Origin: CAYRWR01 sp964537555 | Lineage (GTDB): Bacteria > Spirochaetota > Brevinematia > Brevinematales > CAYRWR01 | Assembly (NCBI GenBank): GCA_964537555.1 | Contig: CAZIAD010000005.1 | Span: forward strand, 1-64,000 | Direction of reading: 5' to 3' | Length of the DNA stretch: 64,000 nt | In this document: piece by piece, positions 44,580-53,555 of the stretch | How the letters are laid out: each line of letters begins with the position of its first letter | How positions within the stretch are numbered: the first letter of the stretch is position 1 | Translations under genes and position numbers: made by a program | Notes under the pieces: model-generated | Told to the model about the DNA's origin: nothing | The model's database searches: none | Seen by the model: only the letters and a program-made list of their open reading frames with translations

Positions 44580-45605
44580 CTATTCTCCTTCTGTCCCATC
44601 ATCCATATCTGACATATCTTCATCATCATCATCAAACTCCAGGTCATCCCCCAGGGACAGGCCATAAGTGGTGAGTTTATCAGATATCTCAGTCAGGGAT
44701 TTTTTTCCAAAATTCTTTATCTTCATCAGCTGATCTCTGTCATATTCTATGAGATCACCAATGGTATTAATATTCGCACTCTTCAAACAATTGTAAGAAC
44801 GTACAGAAAGATCCAGTTCATCGATCTGTTTGGCCATTACATCATTGGATACTCCTGGATCGTAAGATGCGGGAGCGACTTCCAATTCTTCTTCTTCTTC
44901 AAAATCAACGAATAAAGAGAAGTATTTCTTTAAGATAGCAGCTGCATCACTGACGGCATCTACCGGAGCAATGGTACCATCTGTCCATACTTCCAGTACG
45001 ATCTTTTCACAGTCTGTCTTTTCACCTACTCTGAACTCTTCCACATTATAGTTTACCTTTACCAGAGGTGAAAATATAGCATCTACCGGGATTACTGAGA
45101 TGACTGAATTTGAATCCATTACATCTTCAGCTGAGCGATAGCCTCTGCCAAATTCTATCTGAATATCGATGGACAGATTAGCATCCTCATTTAAGGTAGC
45201 AATATGTAGATCAGGGTTAATGACATCCACTGTTGCATCTACCGCAAAATCTTTGGCGGTAAGCTCGCCCACACCCTTCTTTTCAATGTGGACTACTTTC
45301 TTATCTGAGCCGTCATTTAACTGAAGATGAATCTTTTTTACAGCCAGGATGATATCAGTAAGATCTTCTTTAACGCCCTTTACTGCTTCGAACTCATGAT
45401 TTATGCCTTCTATCTTTATGGAAGTTATAGCATATCCGGGAATTGCAGATAAAAGTACTCTTCTTAAAGAGTTGGCAATAGTAACACCTACTCCCTTGTC
45501 AAAGGGATAGATATTAAACTTACCAAAAGTATCTGTATAAGTGTTCTTTTCGTATTTAATCTCATAAGGTAAAATAACATCTTTTAAAAGACCCTTATGT
45601 GCCAT
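44580..45605 (-). CDS. rpoA: RNA polymerase alpha subunit
   Basis: 341 residues. The N-terminal assembly domain shows GVGVTIANSLRRVLLSAIPG, and the C-terminal domain LDLSVRSYNCLKSANI...IKNFGKKSLTEI contacts promoter DNA and activators. The tail is very acidic (many Asp/Glu/Met). It follows rpsK by 46 bases and precedes rplQ. No rpsD is present before it, as in other spirochaetes. Confidence 0.98.
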   Translation of the reverse strand: MAHKGLLKDVILPYEIKYEKNTYTDTFGKFNIYPFDKGVGVTIANSLRRVLLSAIPGYAITSIKIEGINHEFEAVKGVKEDLTDIILAVKKIHLQLNDGSDKKVVHIEKKGVGELTAKDFAVDATVDVINPDLHIATLNEDANLSIDIQIEFGRGYRSAEDVMDSNSVISVIPVDAIFSPLVKVNYNVEEFRVGEKTDCEKIVLEVWTDGTIAPVDAVSDAAAILKKYFSLFVDFEEEEELEVAPASYDPGVSNDVMAKQIDELDLSVRSYNCLKSANINTIGDLIEYDRDQLMKIKNFGKKSLTEISDKLTTYGLSLGDDLEFDDDDEDMSDMDDGTEGE

Positions 45606-45651
45606 TTAAGCCTCCATTTATCTCTAACTAAAAAGGAATTCTAAAAAGAGC

Positions 45652-46050
45652 TTATACTCTTCTCTTCTTCCGGGGGCGACATCCATTATGAGGAATAGGT
45701 GTCACATCTCTCAGACTTTTGATCTGTAATCCACCCACTGCGTCGACCGCACGAATAGCAGACTCACGTCCGGGGCCAGGGCCCTTTACTCTGACATGTA
45801 CATACTGCAGTCCATGATATTTTGCTGCTTCCAGGGCTTTTTCAGAAGCCAGCTGTGCCGCATAAGGAGTACCCTTTTTAGTACCCTTAAATCCGGTACC
45901 ACCAGCGGAAGCCCATGATAATGAGTTTCCATTCAAGTCTGTCACTGATATCAGGGTATTATTAAAAGTAGCCTGAATATGTATAATGCCTTCTATGACA
46001 TTCTTTTTTTCTTTCTTCTTACGGGATACTCCGGTTTTCTTCTTAGCCAT
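45652..46050 (-). CDS. rpsK: 30S ribosomal protein S11
   Basis: 132 residues; the IHIQATFNNTLISVTD and GPGPGRESAIRA segments are typical and the C-terminus is the basic GCRPRKKRRV. S11 forms part of the small-subunit platform. It follows rpsM by 13 bases. Confidence 0.98.
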   Translation of the reverse strand: MAKKKTGVSRKKKEKKNVIEGIIHIQATFNNTLISVTDLNGNSLSWASAGGTGFKGTKKGTPYAAQLASEKALEAAKYHGLQYVHVRVKGPGPGRESAIRAVDAVGGLQIKSLRDVTPIPHNGCRPRKKRRV

Positions 46051-46063
46051 TCCTTAAGCCCCT

Positions 46064-46429
46064 TTACTTCTTCTTAATAGTATTGCCGCGAGCACCTTTA
46101 TGGCTCCGGGCATTAGTCTTGGTACGCTGACCTCTTACAGGCAGATGGTGTTTATGACGCAAACCTCTGTAACAGCCGATATCAATCAAACGCTTGATAC
46201 TCATTGCTACTTCAGTACGTAAAGTACCTTCCACTTTATAATTGGCTTCGATAACTTCACGCAGTTTGCTCAGTTCATCTTCAGTCAGATCTCCAGTCTT
46301 TTTGACAGGATCAATGCCTGATTTTTCCAGGATCTTAAGTGAAGTAACTTTACCGATCCCAAATATATAAGTAAGGGAAACCCATACTTGCTTGTGATTA
46401 GGTATTTCTCTACCTGATATTCTGGCCAT
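46064..46429 (-). CDS. rpsM: 30S ribosomal protein S13
   Basis: 121 residues; ARISGREIPNHKQVWVSLTY, YIFGIG and the basic tail GQRTKTNARSHKG identify the head protein that contacts P-site tRNA. It follows rpmJ. Confidence 0.98.
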   Translation of the reverse strand: MARISGREIPNHKQVWVSLTYIFGIGKVTSLKILEKSGIDPVKKTGDLTEDELSKLREVIEANYKVEGTLRTEVAMSIKRLIDIGCYRGLRHKHHLPVRGQRTKTNARSHKGARGNTIKKK

Positions 46430-46443
46430 TCAATTCTCCTCGA

Positions 46444-46572
46444 TTATGAACGCTTGCTACCGCGTTGTCTCTGTTTATGTTTAGGATTATCACAAATAAC
46501 TCTTACCAGACCATGACGTCTGATTACCCGACATTTTTCACACATCGGTTTTACTGAAGCTCTCACTTTCAC
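46444..46572 (-). CDS. rpmJ: 50S ribosomal protein L36
   Basis: 42 residues read from the sequence: MKVRASVKPMCEKCRVIRR, then ICDNPKHKQRQ. The zinc set C-x2-C...C-x4-H is complete. The start codon is GTG at 46572 with GGAG nine bases upstream. It lies between infA and rpsM, as in many bacteria. Confidence 0.95.
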   Translation of the reverse strand: MKVRASVKPMCEKCRVIRRHGLVRVICDNPKHKQRQRGSKRS

Positions 46573-46583
46573 TTTACAAACTC

Positions 46584-46805
46584 CTATTTATATCGATAAA
46601 CGATACGTCCCTTACTTAAATCGTAAGGTGACATCTCAATGCTGACTTTGTCGCCAGGAATGATCTTTATGTAGTGCATTCGCATTTTTCCTGATATATG
46701 TGCCAATATCTGCTGTTTCTGTTCCAGCTCGACTTTAAACATGGCCCCAGGCAGTTGCTCCACCACTATTCCATCCACACGGATTACATCTTCTTTATCC
46801 ATCAA
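46584..46805 (-). CDS. infA: Translation initiation factor IF-1
   Basis: 73 residues with the OB-fold pattern VDGIVVEQLPGAMFKVEL and ISGKMRMHYIKIIPGDKV. It helps place initiator tRNA. The start overlaps the stop of adk (ATGA). Confidence 0.97.
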   Translation of the reverse strand: MMDKEDVIRVDGIVVEQLPGAMFKVELEQKQQILAHISGKMRMHYIKIIPGDKVSIEMSPYDLSKGRIVYRYK

Positions 46806-47446
46806 GATGAAAAGACCTCCTTGATATCTTTGAACACTTCATCTATTGCTTTATTTCCATCAATATGATGTAATATTCCCTTCTTCTGGTAGTATTCCAC
46901 TAAGGGTAAAGTCTGATTCTTAAAGACATCCAGTCTGTTTTTGACGGTATCTTCGTAATCATCTTCCCGGTGGATCAGGTCTTCACCTGACTCATCGCAC
47001 TTGCCCTCTACCTTAGGGGGATTGAAGTATATATTATATATCCTTCCGCTGTTTTTCGCCAATCTACGACCAGTTAATCTTTTCATAAGCAGGTCTTCAT
47101 TGACATCCAACATCACTACGTGTGTGAGTGGCTTATCTGCAGCCTGTTTATCAAACTCCAGAGCCTGTACCATAGACCTGGGAAATCCATCCAGCAGATA
47201 ACCATTCTTACAGTCATCCTGTTTTACTCTTTCCATGACCATGGCTATGACTATTTCATCAGGTACCAGATCCCCGGAGGTAACAAACTTTCTGACAGTG
47301 TCAGCCAGTTCTCCCTTACCCTCTTTTATAGTAGCCCGAAAGATATCGCCTGTAGAAATATGGGGAATGTTAAACATTTCACATATACCATCAGACTGAG
47401 TCCCTTTACCACTACCGGGAGCACCCATAAAAACTATATTTTTCAT
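46802..47446 (-). CDS. adk: Adenylate kinase
   Basis: 214 residues. GAPGSGKGTQ is the P-loop, DGFPRS and RLTGRR with the LID segment (NIYFNPPKVEGKCD, ... IHREDD) follow; the lid lacks a full four-cysteine zinc set. The enzyme balances AMP, ADP and ATP. The position between secY and infA follows the common spc order; map is absent. Confidence 0.97.
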   Translation of the reverse strand: MKNIVFMGAPGSGKGTQSDGICEMFNIPHISTGDIFRATIKEGKGELADTVRKFVTSGDLVPDEIVIAMVMERVKQDDCKNGYLLDGFPRSMVQALEFDKQAADKPLTHVVMLDVNEDLLMKRLTGRRLAKNSGRIYNIYFNPPKVEGKCDESGEDLIHREDDYEDTVKNRLDVFKNQTLPLVEYYQKKGILHHIDGNKAIDEVFKDIKEVFSS

Positions 47447-47458
47447 TGATTAACTCTC

Positions 47459-48769
47459 TTATATTTTTTTCTTTCTTTGAGTCAGGAATCCATCCATATG
47501 GTGCATTAACAGATGAGACTCTATCTGCTTTAAGGTATCTATAGCCACCCCTACCATAATCAACAGTGATGTTCCACCCATAAGGTAACCCAGAGTAGCA
47601 GGGATATTCATCCACTTGATCACATAGGTAGGTACCAGAGCAATACTACCCAGGAAAATAGCTCCGGGAAGTGTGATACGGTTTAATACATACCAGATAT
47701 AGGTCTCTGTAGCAGATCCGGGACGATAACCAGGTATAAATCCACCCTGTTTTCTCAGGTTTTCTGAGATGTTGTGGGGGTTTAATTCGATCTCGGTATA
47801 AAAATAAGCAAAAAATACAATCATAAGGAAATAAATCAGTGAATGCATCCACTGACCCGTACCCAGATAAGTCTGAATAAAACGGTTCAAACCCTGTGCA
47901 TTGGGAAAACGGCTGGCAATCATGGCAGGGAAGGTCAAAATAGCTGAAGCAAATATGATAGGTATAACTCCGGTAGGGTTGACTTTGAATGGCAGATAAG
48001 ATACCTGTCCACCATAACTACCCCCGCCTACCTGACTGCGGGTATAATGAACCGGAATCCTGCGCAATCCGGTCTCTTCAAACACGACCAATCCGATAAT
48101 AACAAAAAACAGTACGATCACTATCAGAAGGTTCATAGGATCTGTAGTATCCCCTCTGAACAACTGATAAAGTGCTCCGGGAAGCCGGGCAATTATCCCT
48201 GCCATAATGAGCAGAGAAATACCATTTCCCACACCCCGTTCAGTGATCTGTTCACCCATCCACATCAATGTCAGTGTCCCGGCTGTGACAGCCAGTACGA
48301 ATAAAACAACAAAAGCAGTATCACTGATCATCAGGAACTGTTGTCCCTGTGCGGCATTTCGGGAAACAAAACTCATCCCGAAAAGGGTACCTTGTATCAA
48401 AGTCACAACCAGTGTGCCCAGACGGCCTAACTGCTGAAATTTCTTTCTGCCTTCGGGCCCTTCTTTCAACATCTGTTCTATAGAAGGCACCACTGCTTTT
48501 AAGAGCTGCAAGATGATCATCGCAGTAATATATGGCATTACTCCCAGAGAAAATACGGAAGCAGTAGACAGACCGCCACCCGTTAAAAGAGAAAGCATTT
48601 CTAAAAGACCAGCTCCGGAATTATTTCCCTGAGCCAATAATGCACTGGCATTTACACCAGGTACAGTGATCTGATAACCTACACGTGAAAGAATCAGGAT
48701 TCCTATAGTGAACAGGAATTTTTTTCTCAGATCAGGAATTTTAAAAATATTTAAAAATGCTTTAAGCAT
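47459..48769 (-). CDS. secY: Protein translocase subunit SecY
   Basis: 436 residues with about ten membrane helices; GVMPYITAMIILQLL, the EGPEGRKKFQQLGR loop and the RPGSAT loop are SecY signatures. It forms the protein-conducting channel. It follows rplO by 30 bases. Confidence 0.98.
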   Translation of the reverse strand: MLKAFLNIFKIPDLRKKFLFTIGILILSRVGYQITVPGVNASALLAQGNNSGAGLLEMLSLLTGGGLSTASVFSLGVMPYITAMIILQLLKAVVPSIEQMLKEGPEGRKKFQQLGRLGTLVVTLIQGTLFGMSFVSRNAAQGQQFLMISDTAFVVLFVLAVTAGTLTLMWMGEQITERGVGNGISLLIMAGIIARLPGALYQLFRGDTTDPMNLLIVIVLFFVIIGLVVFEETGLRRIPVHYTRSQVGGGSYGGQVSYLPFKVNPTGVIPIIFASAILTFPAMIASRFPNAQGLNRFIQTYLGTGQWMHSLIYFLMIVFFAYFYTEIELNPHNISENLRKQGGFIPGYRPGSATETYIWYVLNRITLPGAIFLGSIALVPTYVIKWMNIPATLGYLMGGTSLLIMVGVAIDTLKQIESHLLMHHMDGFLTQRKKKI

Positions 48770-48798
48770 AGGATTACACCTCTATATTTTTTAAATCA

Positions 48799-49242
48799 CT
48801 ACTGCAGTTCTATACTGCATGCTGCCTTTTTAAGGATCTCTTCTGCTGTTTTAGAAACTGAATGTACTGTTATTTTTAAATCTTTGACTTTCAATTCGCC
48901 GTTTGCCAGGATCTTAACCGGTGCGCCATTTTCTTTGATCAAACCTAAAGCCAGTAAAGATTCGGTATTTACAGCTGCACCATCTTTAAATGAGTTTAAA
49001 GATGAAAGATTTACAATATTATAGAAAATCTTGTTGAGAGATTTAAATCCTCTTTTAGGTAAGCGCCGGTATAAAGGCATCTGTCCGCCTTCAAACCAGG
49101 GGGGTAGCTTTCCGCCACTTCTGCTTTTCTGTCCTTTATCTCCCTTTCCACATGACTGGCCAGTACCATTGCCTGTACCTCTTCCGATACGTTTATGGCT
49201 TTTGGTTGATCCGGGGTTGGGTTTTAATTCAAATAAGCTCAT
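48799..49242 (-). CDS. rplO: 50S ribosomal protein L15
   Basis: 147 residues with the family start LKPNPGSTKSHKRIGRG, the GKGDKGQKSRSG stretch and FEGGQMPLYRRLPKRGF. Two ATGs stand side by side; the second (49242) has the better distance to AAGGAG. It follows rpsE directly: rpmD, which usually lies between them, is missing. Confidence 0.97.
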   Translation of the reverse strand: MSLFELKPNPGSTKSHKRIGRGTGNGTGQSCGKGDKGQKSRSGGKLPPWFEGGQMPLYRRLPKRGFKSLNKIFYNIVNLSSLNSFKDGAAVNTESLLALGLIKENGAPVKILANGELKVKDLKITVHSVSKTAEEILKKAACSIELQ

Positions 49243-49256
49243 CATATTCTCCTTGA

Positions 49257-49805
49257 TTACTGAATAGTCCCGAAGACTTCAGCAACGGTCTTATCTCTCT
49301 TGGCTGCAATCTCGTTTATGTCCATCAGACTGTTTAAGCCGTTAAGAGTAGCTTTCACCAGATTCACAGGGTTAGAAGATCTCAGTGACTTGGTCAGCAC
49401 ATCCTGAATACCTACCAGCTCCAGTACAGGACGCACACCGCCTCCGGCGATAACTCCAGTACCTTTGGAAGCAGGCTTGATCACGATCTCACATCCTTTA
49501 AAACGTCCCAGGACTTCGTGAGGTATAGTACTGCCTTTCATGATAATGGCGCCAGCTTTTGCAATAGCTTTATCTTTGGCCTTACGGATAGCATCAGCCA
49601 GTTCATTGGCCTTTCCATATCCCATACCTACTTTTCCTTTGCCATTACCTACTACTACAATAGCATTGAACCTGAAACGCTTACCACCGCGGGTCACTTT
49701 AGCAGCACGTCTGAGACTAACTACTTTTTCTTCCCACTCACTGGGTGCTTGTTCCTTACGGTCTCTTCTATTGTTGTTTTTACTATTTCTTTTTTCGGCT
49801 GCCAT
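49257..49805 (-). CDS. rpsE: 30S ribosomal protein S5
   Basis: 182 residues. The double-stranded-RNA-binding-like segment WEEKVVSLRRAAKVTRGGKRFRF and the GGGVRPVLELVGIQDVLTKS helix are clear. The N-terminal 20 residues are very basic and longer than in many bacteria. It lies between rplR and rplO. Confidence 0.98.
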   Translation of the reverse strand: MAAEKRNSKNNNRRDRKEQAPSEWEEKVVSLRRAAKVTRGGKRFRFNAIVVVGNGKGKVGMGYGKANELADAIRKAKDKAIAKAGAIIMKGSTIPHEVLGRFKGCEIVIKPASKGTGVIAGGGVRPVLELVGIQDVLTKSLRSSNPVNLVKATLNGLNSLMDINEIAAKRDKTVAEVFGTIQ

Positions 49806-49817
49806 GCGATACCTCTA

Positions 49818-50183
49818 TTAGAATTTTATTCCGGCTTCACGACAGGTATCTGCCAAAGCCTTGACTTTACCATGATACAGTAAACCGTTTCTATCAAACA
49901 CAACTGAGTCAATCTTTAATGCTTTCAATTTCTTGGCAATACCTGCGCCTATCTTCTTGGCAGACTCGATATTGTTACCCAGTCTTTTACCTTCCAGGTC
50001 TTTAGATATGGAAGAATATGATGCCAGTACTTTGTTATTGATATCTATAACATTAGCATACAGATACTTGTTTGATCTTACGATCAGAAGTCTGGGCCTG
50101 GTATCTGTGATCACCAAATGTTTTTTGCTTCTCAGTCTTTTTTTCTCGAAGCGTATATTCTTATTCTTTACTTTATCTATCAT
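49818..50183 (-). CDS. rplR: 50S ribosomal protein L18
   Basis: 121 residues; RPRLLIVRSNKYLYANVID and the C-terminal FDRNGLLYHGKVKALADTCREAG are typical. L18 binds 5S rRNA. It follows rplF by 18 bases. Confidence 0.98.
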   Translation of the reverse strand: MIDKVKNKNIRFEKKRLRSKKHLVITDTRPRLLIVRSNKYLYANVIDINNKVLASYSSISKDLEGKRLGNNIESAKKIGAGIAKKLKALKIDSVVFDRNGLLYHGKVKALADTCREAGIKF

Positions 50184-50201
50184 CTAAGATCTCCTCTCAG
50201 C

Positions 50202-50741
50202 TTAAGAAGCTGATTTTCCTTCTTTCAGTTTCACGACTTCATCTTTATAACGGATTCCCTTTCCTTTATATGGTTCAGGAGGTTTTACAAAGCGAAGATT
50301 GGCAGCAGTCTGTCCCACTAATCTCTTATCTATACCATTAAGGGTTACTGTCTGAGGATTTTCCTGAGTCACAGTAATACCTTCAGGTAATTTGAATTTG
50401 ACAGGGTGAGAATATCCTACATTACATAAAAGATGATCTCCCTTTAATTCCCATTTATAACCCACTCCCTGAATCAACAGAGATCTGGTAAATCCTTCAG
50501 AGACTCCAATAATGCAATTCTTAATCAGACTCCAATACAGACCCTGAAAAGCTCTAAAGGGTTTGGAATTTCCTTTTCTACCCACCAAAAGTTCATTTTC
50601 AGTCATAGAAAATTCAATATATTCAGGAGCAAATCTCTGTTCCAGTTTACCTTTGGGGCCTTCAAAGTACAATTTGTTGGCTTTCTGTTCGATCTTAACA
50701 CCTGAAGGTATGGCAACAGGCTTCTTAGCTAATCTTGACAT
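50202..50741 (-). CDS. rplF: 50S ribosomal protein L6
   Basis: 179 residues with the family ending PPEPYKGKGIRYKDEVVKLKEGK and two internal repeats of the L6 fold. It binds near the sarcin-ricin loop. The gene follows rpsH by nine bases. Confidence 0.98.
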   Translation of the reverse strand: MSRLAKKPVAIPSGVKIEQKANKLYFEGPKGKLEQRFAPEYIEFSMTENELLVGRKGNSKPFRAFQGLYWSLIKNCIIGVSEGFTRSLLIQGVGYKWELKGDHLLCNVGYSHPVKFKLPEGITVTQENPQTVTLNGIDKRLVGQTAANLRFVKPPEPYKGKGIRYKDEVVKLKEGKSAS

Positions 50742-50750
50742 CTCTTTCTC

Positions 50751-51134
50751 CTACCAGATATAACAGAGTACTTCACCACCGACTCCCAGGCTGCGTGCTT
50801 CTTTATCTGTAAGCACTCCTTTAGAAGTTGATATGATGGAAATACCATAATTATTATATACACTGGGTATTGATTTTTTACCTGAATATATGCGTCTGGA
50901 TAACAGACTTATTCTCTTCAGGCCTTCAATAACAAATTTACCGTTATTATATTTCAGGTTCACGGTGAATGAATATTTATCTTTTTGCGCATCTTTGTAA
51001 TCCAGGATATACCCTTCATTTTTTAATATGCGTAAAATTGATTCAATCAAATTTGTTTTCTTAACATTTACCTGCTCATGCTTACGCATTCCAGCGTTTC
51101 TGATCTTTGTCAGAGCGTCTCCGATTACATCCAT
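50751..51134 (-). CDS. rpsH: 30S ribosomal protein S8
   Basis: 127 residues; DALTKIRNAGMRKHEQV at the start and STSKGVLTDKEARSLGVGGEVLCYIW at the end, broken here to the key parts, show the family. It binds 16S rRNA centrally. Confidence 0.98.
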   Translation of the reverse strand: MDVIGDALTKIRNAGMRKHEQVNVKKTNLIESILRILKNEGYILDYKDAQKDKYSFTVNLKYNNGKFVIEGLKRISLLSRRIYSGKKSIPSVYNNYGISIISTSKGVLTDKEARSLGVGGEVLCYIW

Positions 51135-51147
51135 TCCAATACCTGCC

Positions 51148-51333
51148 TTACCAACTTGATTTTACAACGCCAGGAATCAAACCTTGAGAAGAAAACTTTC
51201 TGAAACAAATTCGGCAAATTCCAAAATCTCTCATATAACCTCTGGGCCTTCCGCACAGATTACAACGATTATATTCTCTTACTTTAAACTTCTTTTCTTT
51301 TTTCCACTTTGCAACCATTGATTTCTTGGCCAT
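51148..51333 (-). CDS. rpsN: 30S ribosomal protein S14, type Z
   Basis: 61 residues with two zinc pairs, CNLCGRPRG and CRICFRKF, so it is the short zinc-binding form of S14. It lies between rplE and rpsH. Confidence 0.98.
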   Translation of the reverse strand: MAKKSMVAKWKKEKKFKVREYNRCNLCGRPRGYMRDFGICRICFRKFSSQGLIPGVVKSSW

Positions 51334-51344
51334 GATTCCTTCCT

Positions 51345-51911
51345 CTACTTCTCTTTAAAGGGCATGCCCAGCTTTTTCAATAATCCAAAAGCTTCAGCAT
51401 CCGTACCAGCACTGGTTACCACAGTAATATCCAGTCCACGAACTTTATTAATCTTATCATAATTGATCTCAGGGAAAACGATCTGCTCTTTTACTCCAAA
51501 AGAATAGTTTCCTCTTCCATCAAAACTGTTGCGGCTGATTCCCTGGAAATCTCTTACACGGGGTAAAGCCAGAGAGATCAATTTATCCAGGAAGTCATAC
51601 ATGCGATCTCCTCTTAAGGTGACCTTGACTCCGATGGGCATTCCTTCTCTTAATTTAAAGTTAGAAACAGATTTCTTAGCGATAGTCCTAACTGCTCCCT
51701 GTGCTGCGATAATATTCATTTCCTGAACAGCTGAATCCAGCACATTTTTATCCTGAGTTGCTTCACCTACACCCATGTTCAGGACTATCTTTTCCAGTCG
51801 GGGGATAGCCATATCTGATTTGTAAGAAAACTCTTCTTTCAGAGCTTTTTTTACTTCTTTCAGATACTTTTCTTTCAAACGTGGTGTGTAACTGCTTTCT
51901 TTCTTTGCCAT
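51345..51911 (-). CDS. rplE: 50S ribosomal protein L5
   Basis: 188 residues; PRLEKIVLNMGVGEA, LREGMPIGVKVTLRG and the DAEAFGLLKKLGMPF tail are the L5 signatures. L5 binds 5S rRNA. I use the ATG at 51911, nine bases after GGAG; the longer frame would start six codons earlier inside the rplX end. Confidence 0.97.
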   Translation of the reverse strand: MAKKESSYTPRLKEKYLKEVKKALKEEFSYKSDMAIPRLEKIVLNMGVGEATQDKNVLDSAVQEMNIIAAQGAVRTIAKKSVSNFKLREGMPIGVKVTLRGDRMYDFLDKLISLALPRVRDFQGISRNSFDGRGNYSFGVKEQIVFPEINYDKINKVRGLDITVVTSAGTDAEAFGLLKKLGMPFKEK

Positions 51912-51925
51912 GCTAAGTTCTCCAA

Positions 51926-52252
51926 TCAATCAAATTTAAAATCGAGACCGGATTTACGAGCAACTCTGATCTTCTTGCCTTCTTTATCCGTATCTACGCC
52001 GACTCTCACACCTTTCCCGGTCTTGGAACACAACATCTGAACATTAGAGATATTCACAGGTGCTTCAGTTTCCAGAAATCCACCATTAGGATTGTCATTA
52101 GACTTCTTCATGGTCTTTCTTTTAATATTCACGCCTTTTACCAGGATCTTACCTGCACTGGGCTGAATATTAAGGACTTCTCCCTGCTTACCTTTATCTT
52201 CTCCGGTAATTACTATTACAGTATCACCTTTTCTGATCTTTGATTTTGCCAT
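51926..52252 (-). CDS. rplX: 50S ribosomal protein L24
   Basis: 108 residues; KIRKGDTVIVITGEDKGKQG is the KOW motif and GVNIKRKTMKKS follows. It starts assembly of the large subunit. Confidence 0.98.
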   Translation of the reverse strand: MAKSKIRKGDTVIVITGEDKGKQGEVLNIQPSAGKILVKGVNIKRKTMKKSNDNPNGGFLETEAPVNISNVQMLCSKTGKGVRVGVDTDKEGKKIRVARKSGLDFKFD

Positions 52253-52261
52253 TCCTTTCTC

Positions 52262-52630
52262 CTAAAACACTTCGGGAGCAAGAGAAACGATCTTCATGAA
52301 GTTCTTGTCACGAAGTTCTCTTCCCACAGGCCCAAAGATACGAGTACCCTGAGGGTCTCCCTGTTTATTAATCAAAACTGCAGAATTTCTATCAAAACGG
52401 ATGGAAGATCCGTCTTTTCTGTTTAATTCTTTTTTGGTTCTTACTATTACTGCCTTAACCACATCTCCTTTTTTCACGGGAGAATTGGGAATAGCAGATT
52501 TTACAGCCGCGACAATGGTATCCCCGATCCGGGCATATCTTCTTTTTGAACTTCCATCTACATGGATACATTCTACTGTCTTAGCTCCGCTGTTATCAGC
52601 TACATCTAAACGTGTTCCTATGATAATCAT
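52262..52630 (-). CDS. rplN: 50S ribosomal protein L14
   Basis: 122 residues; the RLDVADNSGAKTVECI start, VKKGDVVKAVIVRTKK and FGPVGRELRDKNFMKI are typical. It sits at the subunit interface. Confidence 0.98.
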   Translation of the reverse strand: MIIIGTRLDVADNSGAKTVECIHVDGSSKRRYARIGDTIVAAVKSAIPNSPVKKGDVVKAVIVRTKKELNRKDGSSIRFDRNSAVLINKQGDPQGTRIFGPVGRELRDKNFMKIVSLAPEVF

Positions 52631-52651
52631 AGTATATCTCCTAAACTGAAG

Positions 52652-52906
52652 CTAGGCTTCTACTTTTTCCAGAACTTTAACTATCTTCCAGCGCTTGTTT
52701 TTGCTGGTAGGAATAGATTCTTCTATTAACACTTTATCATTAACAGTGCTTATGTTTTGTTCATCATGTACCATAAATTTCTTTTTACGTTTTACAAATT
52801 TACCATACAGAAAGTGTTTTTGCAGTTCGATTACTTCAACTACTCTGGATTTATCCATTTTATCAGAGGAGACTACTCCAGTGATCTGTTTTTTCTTCTT
52901 ATCCAT
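52652..52906 (-). CDS. rpsQ: 30S ribosomal protein S17
   Basis: 84 residues; ITGVVSSDKMDKSRVVEV opens the OB fold, and KNKRWKIVKVLEK closes it. The start overlaps the rpmC end by eight bases. Confidence 0.97.
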   Translation of the reverse strand: MDKKKKQITGVVSSDKMDKSRVVEVIELQKHFLYGKFVKRKKKFMVHDEQNISTVNDKVLIEESIPTSKNKRWKIVKVLEKVEA

Positions 52907-53117
52907 TCTTCACCTCTGCTTTGCTTTCATATTCGCTCAGGATCGTATTGATCTTAGCTACAGTTTTACGCAACTCTCTTCTCTCACAAGGATTAGAGGG
53001 CTTTTCAATACCGGCTTTAAATCTGATCTCCATCATTTTCTTCTGGATATCTTCTTTCTGCTTCTTCAGCTCTTCCGGTTTCAGTTCTCTTAATTCTTTA
53101 GTCTTTTTGTTTCCCAT
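52899..53117 (-). CDS. rpmC: 50S ribosomal protein L29
   Basis: 72 residues, two long helices; ELKKQKEDIQKKMMEIRFK matches the LxxEL...LRF pattern and NPCERRELRKTVAKINTIL the second helix. It sits at the tunnel exit. Confidence 0.96.
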   Translation of the reverse strand: MGNKKTKELRELKPEELKKQKEDIQKKMMEIRFKAGIEKPSNPCERRELRKTVAKINTILSEYESKAEVKNG

Positions 53118-53126
53118 AACTAACCC

Positions 53127-53540
53127 CTAAGCTTCCATACTTTTAACAAACTTTGTTGCGATAGGCATCTTATGTGACGCACGACGGAAAGCTTCTCTGG
53201 CTTTTTCTTCGTCAGCACCTGATAATTCAAACATGACTCTTCCAGGTTTGACTACAGCTACCCATCCGGCAGGACTTCCCTTACCTTTACCCATACGAAC
53301 ACCTTCACCTTTGGCGGTTATAGGCTTGTCAGGGAAAATACGGATCCACACCTTCGCGCCTCTTTTTAAGAAACGGTTAATAGCCACACGACAGGCTTCT
53401 ATCTGCCGGTCGGTGATCCAGGCCTGCTCCATTGCGATCATACCAAAGTCACCAAAGCTGATTTTTTCACCTTTGTGAGCTATGCCTTTTATTTTACCTT
53501 TCTGCTGTTTTCTGTGTTTTACTCTATTAGGTGCTAACAT
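53127..53540 (-). CDS. rplP: 50S ribosomal protein L16
   Basis: 137 residues; PNRVKHRKQQKGKIKG at the start, MGKGKGSPAGWVAVVKPG and FRRASHKMPIATKFV are typical. It contacts tRNA in the A and P sites. Confidence 0.98.
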   Translation of the reverse strand: MLAPNRVKHRKQQKGKIKGIAHKGEKISFGDFGMIAMEQAWITDRQIEACRVAINRFLKRGAKVWIRIFPDKPITAKGEGVRMGKGKGSPAGWVAVVKPGRVMFELSGADEEKAREAFRRASHKMPIATKFVKSMEA

Positions 53541-53555
53541 CTTATACTCCTAGTA